Assembly: GCA_017502425.1 (NCBI GenBank)
Contig: JAFVVB010000032.1
Span: forward strand, 1-5,531
Reading direction: 5' to 3'
Length of the DNA: 5,531 nt
Source: Ruminococcus sp.
Lineage (GTDB): Bacteria > Bacillota > Clostridia > Oscillospirales > Acutalibacteraceae
Shown piece by piece: positions 1 to 5,531 of this stretch. The notes under the pieces were generated by a model. That model worked only from the letters and a program-made list of their open reading frames with translations. It had not been told where the DNA came from and made no database searches. Position 1 is the first letter of the stretch. The number at the start of each line of letters is the position of its first letter. The translations under genes were made by a program, and so were the position numbers.

Positions 1-22
1 AAACTTCAAACTACAGAATAAA

Positions 23-562
23 TCACATTCCGTGTGCAGCATAGTATTCTGAATCTAAACCTTTCCATTTAGCAACGAAAACAACAGAATAATCAGGTGC
101 TGATTTTGCTAAAACTTCATCAACTGAATATAATTTATCGCCCGAATTTTTCTCGTAAGTCGTTAATACATTTCCGCTTTCATCGGTTTTACTACCGACT
201 TTATACTCCATAAAGCCTTCAAACTCACCTAAAACCGTATCAATCTTTAAAGATTTATATCCCGCATCACTTATCACATCAGAAATATTCTTTCCTGCTG
301 TTGTAGTAAATGTAATGCTATTTACTTTCTCTTTTTTAGTTTTACCAGATTCTTTCTTCTCCAAAATCATCTGATATTCAATATCGTTATTGGTAAATGC
401 GTTAAACCCTACTTGGACTTCAACAGCCTTAGTAGGTTTATCCACAATAGCGGCATCCTGCTTAGTAGCTTCGTCTTTTGTGGCATCTGAAGACGTACAT
501 CCTACCATAAACAGTGCTATAAACAAAAAAGATAGTATAATCGTAAATATAGATTTTTTCAT
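23..562 (-). CDS. Small lipoprotein of unknown function
   Basis: Predicted lipoprotein of 179 aa. The N-terminus is a type II signal peptide: MKK, a hydrophobic core (5-20) and lipobox M-V-G-C with the lipidated Cys22. A short Ser/Thr/Asp/Lys-rich tether follows (23-47), then one globular domain (about 48-179). I do not recognise a family with certainty. The domain contains an ITFTTTAGK strand (83-91), an FEGF element (114-117) and near the end VVFVAKW (160-166). This order resembles a degenerate Listeria-Bacteroides (InlB B-type) beta repeat, where a 'G-W' centre and a terminal 'AKW' strand are typical, but the match is only by eye. It starts 11 bases after the permease stop. The position in the operon suggests an outer-face partner of the transporter or of the kinase LRR domain, for example a ligand-binding or assembly factor. 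That is inference. The gene is intact and ends at TGA; no terminator is visible in the 22 bases beyond. Confidence 0.85.
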   Translation of the reverse strand: MKKSIFTIILSFLFIALFMVGCTSSDATKDEATKQDAAIVDKPTKAVEVQVGFNAFTNNDIEYQMILEKKESGKTKKEKVNSITFTTTAGKNISDVISDAGYKSLKIDTVLGEFEGFMEYKVGSKTDESGNVLTTYEKNSGDKLYSVDEVLAKSAPDYSVVFVAKWKGLDSEYYAAHGM

Positions 563-569
563 ATTAGTT

Positions 570-575
570 CTCCTT
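570..575 (-). promoter_or_regulatory. Ribosome binding site for the lipoprotein
   Basis: AAGGAG on the minus strand overlaps the TAA stop of the permease gene (576-574) and lies 7 bases before the ATG at 562. The perfect Shine-Dalgarno sequence supports this start and indicates that the lipoprotein is translated from the same message as the transporter. Confidence 0.85.
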
Positions 576-1380
576 ATCGTTTGTCCTTATCGACAAATTT
601 CAGACTTACCACGCTTATTATACCATAAATCACAGTAAATAAAATGAGTAACAACCACAGTTGTACCAAATGGCTTATAGAGTATTCATAGTCAGCCACT
701 AACGCTGGAGAATAACCCTCCATAGCGTTAACGTTAGCGGTAATACATATGACGTTGAGTCCCCATTTTGCAATAGTGAGATTAGAAACCAGTTCTGTCA
801 GACCACTAAGTTCAAAAATCATTCCCGACATAACAAGCTGTAAAATAAGCACAAACGGCATAACAGTCATTGCTGTGTTAGGGGTTTTCACTATACTGGA
901 AACCATAAGTCCCAGTGCGTCAGAGCTGTAAATAATCAGGAAAAATGTGATACATAGTTCTAAAAATGTCGGGAACAGCACACCGCTATTAGGCAGGTTA
1001 TTCATATTAGCTAAGCAAATGATAACTGTAACAATAACTCCCTCAACAGCACACAGTGCCATTTCGTACAGCATATGGGACGCTATGTATGATGATATAT
1101 GAAGTCCCGAACGATGCTCACGTTTTATGATAGCTCTTTCTTTACACACTGACTGAATGGAGTTGAATATTCCTATCCATATACACGCACACACCAGCGC
1201 AAAAGCTCCGTTTCTAGTGTCAATATACGTCGCAAACATATCCTCACTGGTTACCATACATATGATAAGCGTGATTATGGCAGCACTGATAAATATCTTG
1301 AAGCCTTTTTCGTTAAGGAAAATTCTGAAACACTTTCCTGTGTATATTTTAATCTGAGATAATCGGTTAGCTCTTTGCAT
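574..1380 (-). CDS. ABC-2/ABCG-type transporter permease subunit
   Basis: Membrane subunit of the transporter encoded with the preceding ATPase; 268 aa from ATG 1380 (272 aa if GTG 1392 were used). Six hydrophobic helices can be seen at about 28-44, 58-76, 103-124, 135-163, 169-189 and 237-260. A basic N-terminal segment comes first. Between helices 2 and 3 is a cytoplasmic loop with the pattern E-R-x4-R-E-x3-G (81-92), the hallmark of ABCG/ABC2_membrane permeases, where it forms the helix that couples to the ATPase. The loop between helices 5 and 6 (about 190-236) is the long external loop expected for this family. At about 270 residues it is a half-size permease, so the complex probably contains two copies with two ATPases. 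It starts one base after the ATPase stop. In Rv1747 the same parts are fused into one chain; here they are separate. The substrate cannot be inferred. Confidence 0.92.
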   Translation of the reverse strand: MQRANRLSQIKIYTGKCFRIFLNEKGFKIFISAAIITLIICMVTSEDMFATYIDTRNGAFALVCACIWIGIFNSIQSVCKERAIIKREHRSGLHISSYIASHMLYEMALCAVEGVIVTVIICLANMNNLPNSGVLFPTFLELCITFFLIIYSSDALGLMVSSIVKTPNTAMTVMPFVLILQLVMSGMIFELSGLTELVSNLTIAKWGLNVICITANVNAMEGYSPALVADYEYSISHLVQLWLLLILFTVIYGIISVVSLKFVDKDKR

Positions 1381-1381
1381 A

Positions 1382-2920
1382 CTATACCTCACTATGAATC
1401 AATTTGCTGTATTTTTCTATATAGAAGTCGGATTTTCCGTCTCCGCCCTCGTCCTCGCGGTTTATCCTGCGTACAACACCCTCTAATGTATCGGTGTCAA
1501 AAAATCTATATGCACCGTCTACCGTGCCGTAATACGCTAGGTGACCGCAGTTATCTTTCACGCTTTTTGCAAGCACGATAACCTTATCAAACAGGTCTGC
1601 TGCTCTGTCAGGTCCGTGAGAAATAACCATTACGATTTTGCCTTCATTCGCAATATCACGCAGGTTTTCCATCAACGCTCTCGCCATAACACCATCAAGT
1701 CCCGAATCCGGTTCATCAAGGAAGAACAGACTAGGGTCAGCGATATATTCAACCGCAATACTAAGACGTTTTCTCTGACCACCGCTGAGTTTTGAAACCA
1801 AGGATTGCGACTCACGTGTAAGTCCCAGCTCGTTTAACACCTCACTAATTCTCTCTTTACGTTTTTCACCTTTTAAGTGAGGCACCTTCATCTGAGCGGC
1901 ATTTTCCAGCGTATCGTATGTTGTGTCACTACCACGCAGCAAGTCCTGCTGAGGAACGAAACCGATTTTGTACTTCATCGACTCAAAGTCTTCGTACACA
2001 TCGGTATCGCCATGCATGATTTTACCTTCTGCTTTTTCGTATCCCATAACCGCATTCATGAAAGTGGTTTTACCTGCACCTGAACCGCCGAGAATCAGCA
2101 CCATCTCTCCTGATTCGACACGCATATTTATATCCTGTAAAAGCATCAGCTTCTTAGTACGTTGCCATACACTTCTCTGTACAATTCTGATATCAAGTGC
2201 GTCGTTTGAACTTATAACTCTTGCTTTTTCAGGTTTTTCCTTTTCTATTACATCATCTTCTACTCGTTTCTGATATAAAAGCTTATCTTCTAAGTACACA
2301 AACAACAGGTTTGATATTTTTACGCAGTCACCGACTTTCAGGTACTTAGGACTTGACAAACGGTTATTGTTAAGGAACACTCCGTTTGTACTACTATGGT
2401 CTATAATAGCCCAACCCTTATTCGCCACAAAAAACGACGCATGGTTTGCAGAAACTGTGCACTCATCTACTAATAGGTTCTTCTCCCCACTACGACCGAT
2501 ATTGATTTCAGCGATACTATCAGAAAGAGGAACAGCTACTGTTTCCCACTTACTGAAGTAATCCGTAGCGAAAACAATAGCGATAAACTGCTTATCACTA
2601 TCAAACCCTGCGCTGTAAATATGCAAAACGTCAGAGTCCTTGAGATACGCCTTTTCGTTTTTATTAAGCTTTACTCCGTTTAAATATGTACCGTTAGTAG
2701 AACCGAGGTCAACGTAGAAATATCCGAGATCATCCTTTGAAAATTCGCCGTGCGTTCTGGACACAAATCTTAAATCAAAACACAGGTCGGGTTTACTTTC
2801 GTCGGTGCGTCTGCCCAAAGCAAGTGGTCTGTTGAAATCTACATCATGGATTTTGTTTTTATATATCACAAAAAGTTTAGGTGATAGGTTCTGTTTTTGT
2901 AGCAATACTGTATTTGACAC
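1382..2920 (-). CDS. FHA-FHA-ABC transporter ATP-binding protein (ABCG/Rv1747-like)
   Basis: ATPase subunit of an ABC transporter, 512 aa, with two phosphothreonine-binding FHA domains at the N-terminus. FHA1 (about 15-105) has GR 36-37, SRTH 54-57, STNGT 74-78 and NG 81-82. FHA2 (about 126-211) has GR 142-143, SANH 157-160 and STNG 177-180. Both keep the usual binding-loop residues. A charged linker (213-245) leads to the nucleotide-binding domain: Walker A GGSGAGKTT 278-286, Q-loop Gln324/325, signature LSGGQRKR 378-385, Walker B FFLDEP 399-404, D-loop SGLD 406-409 and H-loop His435. The DEPxSGLD pattern and the C-terminal GHLAYYG...FF segment (459-474) resemble ABCG-type ATPases. It starts at GTG 2920 behind a strong ribosome site, 4 bases after the kinase stop. 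The encoded permease follows at once. By analogy with Rv1747 and PknF, kinase-dependent FHA binding should control transport; substrate and direction are not visible, though ABCG-type bacterial systems are usually exporters. Confidence 0.96.
   Translation of the reverse strand: MSNTVLLQKQNLSPKLFVIYKNKIHDVDFNRPLALGRRTDESKPDLCFDLRFVSRTHGEFSKDDLGYFYVDLGSTNGTYLNGVKLNKNEKAYLKDSDVLHIYSAGFDSDKQFIAIVFATDYFSKWETVAVPLSDSIAEINIGRSGEKNLLVDECTVSANHASFFVANKGWAIIDHSSTNGVFLNNNRLSSPKYLKVGDCVKISNLLFVYLEDKLLYQKRVEDDVIEKEKPEKARVISSNDALDIRIVQRSVWQRTKKLMLLQDINMRVESGEMVLILGGSGAGKTTFMNAVMGYEKAEGKIMHGDTDVYEDFESMKYKIGFVPQQDLLRGSDTTYDTLENAAQMKVPHLKGEKRKERISEVLNELGLTRESQSLVSKLSGGQRKRLSIAVEYIADPSLFFLDEPDSGLDGVMARALMENLRDIANEGKIVMVISHGPDRAADLFDKVIVLAKSVKDNCGHLAYYGTVDGAYRFFDTDTLEGVVRRINREDEGGDGKSDFYIEKYSKLIHSEV
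1387..1390 (-). promoter_or_regulatory. Ribosome binding site that decides the permease start
   Basis: GAGG on the minus strand, inside the last codons of the ATPase gene, stands 6 bases before the ATG at 1380. The alternative in-frame GTG at 1392 has no purine-rich site in front of it, so ATG 1380 is preferred. The ATPase stop TAG ends at 1382, one base before this ATG, an arrangement typical of coupled subunits. Confidence 0.7.
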
Positions 2921-2924
2921 TAAA

Positions 2925-5531
2925 CTACTCCTTTATTTCTTGAGTTTTCTTTATTTCATCTTTTTCATCTGAAATGCCGAAGATTTTATTTCTCTGCTCT
3001 CTAATAGTTGCGTCAGCTTCCTCAGCTGTATTGAAAAGAACATCAAAAGAAAGCGTCTCAACACCATCCTCGCCTTTTATCTTTTCAGTAACCTCAAGCT
3101 GTTTATCAAGAGGGCAGTCAATCACGTTGTAAAAGCTGAAAGTTTCTTCAAAGCCACCTAAATTCATATCATCGAGATAATTAAACAAGAAGTAGTTACC
3201 TTCTGCGTTATTAATCGGCGAGATATCTTTGATAGGATTGCTGTAAACTGCGAGATAGTTGTATGTTCTGGTGTTGCAAACATCAAGTTCGGAAATATTG
3301 TTAGTACTAAGATCTATAAACGCTCCGTTTAAGTTCTCTTTTTCACCGAGATTGCTCAGCGCTTTCATAGAGCCGATTTTATTGTGCGGTAAGAACACAT
3401 ACACTATCTGAGTGCTGTTTTTCAATCCATCAATCGATGTAAGCTCGTTGTTTTCGCCCGAAATAGCGTAGAGATTGGTGCTTGATGAAAGTGCATCGAG
3501 ATTCTTCACCTTGTTATTATCAAAGCTGAAATACTCAAGGTTAACAGTACCGTTAAGTGCAGAAATATCTGATACGTTATTATTATCTATGAACAACATC
3601 TCAAGCGTTTCAGCATTTTTAGAAAGAAGTGAAATATCAGAAATATTGTTGTTTTTGAGATTAACTTCTTTAAGCACGGTACAGTTTCCGATACCATTTA
3701 TGTTTTCGATGTTATTATCTCTTACTCTTATGCGATTGAGTTCAATAGACTGCTCTAAACCGTCTAAGTCACTAAGCTTGTTTTCGTTGGCAAATAAAAG
3801 TCCGAGCTTCTTAGCATTTTTAAGTGGTTTAAGTGACTCAACCTGATTGTTATTGATATTTAGTTCAAACAATGTCTGCATAGAAGACACAGCTGAAATA
3901 TCCGTGATATTATTGTCATTGAGTACGAGTGAGTACATAGCCTCACTTGACTTGAGTGGTGATATATCAGAAATATTATTGAATCCTGCCTCGAAATATC
4001 TCAGAGCCGCCTTATCCTTTAAAGCTGAAATGTCAGATACGTTGTTATTATGTATCTCAAAAGTGCTAAGAATGTCAAATCGCTCTACTGCTGAAATATC
4101 AGTAAGCTTATTATTATTTAGACATAAGGTTACAATGTTCTTATTCTGGAGAGTGTCAATATTCTCAATACCGCAGTTATCAGCGGTAAGTGAGGTAAAT
4201 ACCTCTATGTCTTTAAGTGATGAGAAATCTCTTACTTTGGTTGTTGTGACATTCAAAGTAGTTAACGTATTCATTTTAGCAAGAGGTGAAATATCGCTAA
4301 GCTCAATGTTATTGCTGAGATTCACTTCCATCAGGTACTCAAATTTAGAAAAATCTATCTTTTTGAGCTGTTCATCAGTAATCATGCAAGCATCAATAGT
4401 CAAATACTGGATATATTCAAGATTTGTTAAAGTGCTATAATCTTCTATACCCGTACAACGATAAAAGTAGATACCGGTAAGTGGCGATGATATCTCACAA
4501 AGCTGAGCAAATGCATCTTTTTCAAATTTGCAATCATACATTTCTAAGGTTTCCATTTTACCCATAGAACAGATATTCTTAACATCATCCTCACTCAAAG
4601 TGGCATTTGAAATACGAACACGTTCTTCGTTTTTACTATATTTTTTATCACCGATAGTAACATTACCCAGTGCGCTGAACACAGTGATAACCACAACTAG
4701 AGCAACCACAATAAGAACAGAAATCATAGCTATCATACCGATGGATTTTTTACTCTTCTTGTTTTTCTCCTTCTTTGGTCTTGATGGTTTATTCACTTTA
4801 TTAAATGCGTTATTTTCAGCCGCTTTGTTCACACTGAAAGCTTGGTTATTAGACGCTTTCTGATTGAAAGTAGTGTTATACACAGGTACATCACTACTAG
4901 CAAAGCCGCTGTAAACAGGAATATCCTCCTCTACTGTACTCTTAATTTCAGACTCGTCTAAAGTTACATCATCACGATTTGAAAAATCAGCTCCACTACC
5001 GTCATATGTTCTATAATCGGTAGCAAGATTATCAGCCGCTACCTTTTTACTACTGCTATCAGGAGTAGGTACTACGCTTGATTTTTCTCCTATCTTAAGT
5101 GCGTTTAATAGCTCATCGATATTCTGATAACGGTCTTTCTGAAGAACAGCAATACCTTTTACAAGTGCGTTTTCTACTTCACTCTCAATACTTACTCCAA
5201 GTTGTGATGGTAGTTTTACTTCATCGTCAAATACCCTCTGAGGAGCATCGTCGAGTGTTACTCCTGTGATACATTTATACATAGTTGCGCACAGCGCATA
5301 AACATCTGTCCAAGGTCCCTGATTGCCCTTACTTCTGTACTGCTCTTCAGGAGCATAACCCGGCTTTAACATAACCGAAAGGCTTTTATTATTCATGCTG
5401 GAAACATCTCTGGCTGCTCCGAAATCAAGCAGTTTAACTCTGCCATCAACAAGCATGATATTATCAGGGCTTATATCACGATGAATAAGTCCGTTTGAGT
5501 GAACTTTCTTTAAAGAACGCATCACAGGTTC
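2925..5531 (-). CDS. Transmembrane Ser/Thr kinase with extracellular leucine-rich repeats (5' end off window)
   Basis: Hanks-type protein kinase fused to an LRR domain; 868 codons are visible, numbered here from the window edge. The frame stays open to 5531 and the first visible residues are already the helix before the catalytic loop, so the N-lobe (glycine loop, VAIK lysine, helix C) is missing and the GTG at 5525 is not the start. Visible kinase parts are HRD 17-19 with Asn24 (HRDISPDN; Ser replaces the usual Lys), DFG 36-38, APE around 60-62 and the C-lobe to about 145. A Ser/Thr/Asn-rich linker (146-247), a basic stretch (248-262) and one hydrophobic helix (264-288) follow. The basic side before the helix predicts kinase inside and C-terminus outside. 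Residues about 397-772 are 22-residue internalin/SDS22-like LRRs, followed by a roughly 95-residue tail without LPXTG. The catalytic Asp, Asn and DFG are intact, so activity is plausible. The likely role is a surface sensor that phosphorylates cytoplasmic targets, probably the FHA-ABC protein encoded 4 bases downstream. Ligand unknown. Confidence 0.94.
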   Translation of the reverse strand, partial: EPVMRSLKKVHSNGLIHRDISPDNIMLVDGRVKLLDFGAARDVSSMNNKSLSVMLKPGYAPEEQYRSKGNQGPWTDVYALCATMYKCITGVTLDDAPQRVFDDEVKLPSQLGVSIESEVENALVKGIAVLQKDRYQNIDELLNALKIGEKSSVVPTPDSSSKKVAADNLATDYRTYDGSGADFSNRDDVTLDESEIKSTVEEDIPVYSGFASSDVPVYNTTFNQKASNNQAFSVNKAAENNAFNKVNKPSRPKKEKNKKSKKSIGMIAMISVLIVVALVVVITVFSALGNVTIGDKKYSKNEERVRISNATLSEDDVKNICSMGKMETLEMYDCKFEKDAFAQLCEISSPLTGIYFYRCTGIEDYSTLTNLEYIQYLTIDACMITDEQLKKIDFSKFEYLMEVNLSNNIELSDISPLAKMNTLTTLNVTTTKVRDFSSLKDIEVFTSLTADNCGIENIDTLQNKNIVTLCLNNNKLTDISAVERFDILSTFEIHNNNVSDISALKDKAALRYFEAGFNNISDISPLKSSEAMYSLVLNDNNITDISAVSSMQTLFELNINNNQVESLKPLKNAKKLGLLFANENKLSDLDGLEQSIELNRIRVRDNNIENINGIGNCTVLKEVNLKNNNISDISLLSKNAETLEMLFIDNNNVSDISALNGTVNLEYFSFDNNKVKNLDALSSSTNLYAISGENNELTSIDGLKNSTQIVYVFLPHNKIGSMKALSNLGEKENLNGAFIDLSTNNISELDVCNTRTYNYLAVYSNPIKDISPINNAEGNYFLFNYLDDMNLGGFEETFSFYNVIDCPLDKQLEVTEKIKGEDGVETLSFDVLFNTAEEADATIREQRNKIFGISDEKDEIKKTQEIKE
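2928..2934 (-). promoter_or_regulatory. Ribosome binding site for the FHA-ABC ATPase
   Basis: AAAGGAG on the minus strand lies within the last codons of the kinase gene, directly before its TAG stop. It is 7 bases from the GTG at 2920. This near-perfect Shine-Dalgarno site supports the GTG as the true start and suggests translational coupling to the kinase. Confidence 0.85.
3207..4343 (-). repeat. LRR-coding tandem repeat, about 17 units of 66 bp
   Basis: This stretch encodes the LRR array. The conserved hydrophobic residue of the 'D-I-S' position falls at residues 414, 436, 458, 479, 501, 523, 545, 567, 589, 611, 633, 656, 678, 700, 722, 749 and 770, counted from the window edge. That is 22 residues apart almost without exception; only the unit ending at 749 is longer. 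Each unit shows an Asn ladder followed by (S/T)DIS(A/P)(L/V). At DNA level the plus-strand octamer gaaatatc, or a one-base variant, recurs at 3562, 3631, 3895, 3961, 4027, 4093 and 4288, mostly at multiples of 66 bp. The units are otherwise diverged, so the array is old rather than freshly amplified. A few less regular LRR-like turns lie upstream, towards about 4433. Confidence 0.9.

Noticed and set aside
1..22. Terminator after the lipoprotein gene
   Set aside because: The 22 bases contain no visible inverted repeat with a T run; any terminator must lie beyond the window.
1378..1392. GTG at 1392 as the start of the permease, overlapping the ATPase gene by 11 bases
   Set aside because: No ribosome site precedes it, whereas GAGG stands 6 bases before the ATG at 1380. 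The difference is only four residues and the GTG cannot be excluded.
749..2561. Plus-strand reading frames opposite the permease and ATPase genes
   Set aside because: They are short, overlap well-supported minus-strand genes with clear motifs, and show no family features.
3562..4295. Regularly spaced short DNA repeats as a CRISPR array
   Set aside because: The 66-bp period is in frame and encodes the 22-residue LRR unit; the repeats are diverged and no unique spacers are present.
3475..4863. Long plus-strand reading frames of 111 to 197 codons opposite the kinase-LRR gene
   Set aside because: They mirror the biased codons of the repeats, carry no recognisable domain and no operon logic, and lie fully antisense to a well-supported gene.
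5520..5525. GTG at 5525 or ATG at 5522 as the start of the kinase gene
   Set aside because: The frame is open to the window edge and the catalytic loop lies only about 15 residues in. A kinase needs its N-lobe, so the gene must begin further upstream.

Overview
The window holds four genes, all on the minus strand. They are packed head to tail with 1 to 11 bases between them, so they read as one operon transcribed from the right edge (5531) to the left edge (1). In order of transcription they are: (1) a Hanks-type Ser/Thr kinase whose N-lobe lies off the window, followed by one transmembrane helix and a long leucine-rich-repeat (LRR) domain; (2) an ABC ATPase with two N-terminal FHA domains; (3) an ABC-2/ABCG-type permease; (4) a small lipoprotein of unknown function. 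The plus strand shows no convincing gene, and I see no RNA gene, mobile element, CRISPR array, promoter or terminator. The operon promoter must lie to the right of the window. The end of the operon may lie to the left, because the 22 bases after the last stop codon form no evident hairpin.

The organism is most likely a low-GC Gram-positive of the Clostridia (Ruminococcus/Eubacterium-like). The evidence is AT-rich DNA, strong AAGGAG-type ribosome sites, a lipobox lipoprotein, and the kinase motifs HRDISPDN and DFGAAR, which are familiar from clostridial Hanks-type kinases. This assignment is an inference from style, not from a species marker.

The genes fit together as a signalling and transport module. 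The kinase is predicted to lie in the cytoplasm with its LRR domain outside the membrane, giving a receptor-like kinase in which an LRR sensor replaces the usual PASTA repeats. FHA domains bind phosphothreonine, so the adjacent ATPase with two intact FHA domains is the obvious partner. The ATPase and permease should assemble into an ABCG-like transporter gated by phosphorylation. The closest known logic is mycobacterial Rv1747 (FHA-FHA-ABC-membrane domain in one chain) with its kinase PknF; here the transporter is split into two chains and the kinase carries an LRR sensor. The lipoprotein would sit on the outer face of the membrane, beside the LRR domain and the transporter. The substrate and the signal cannot be read from the sequence.
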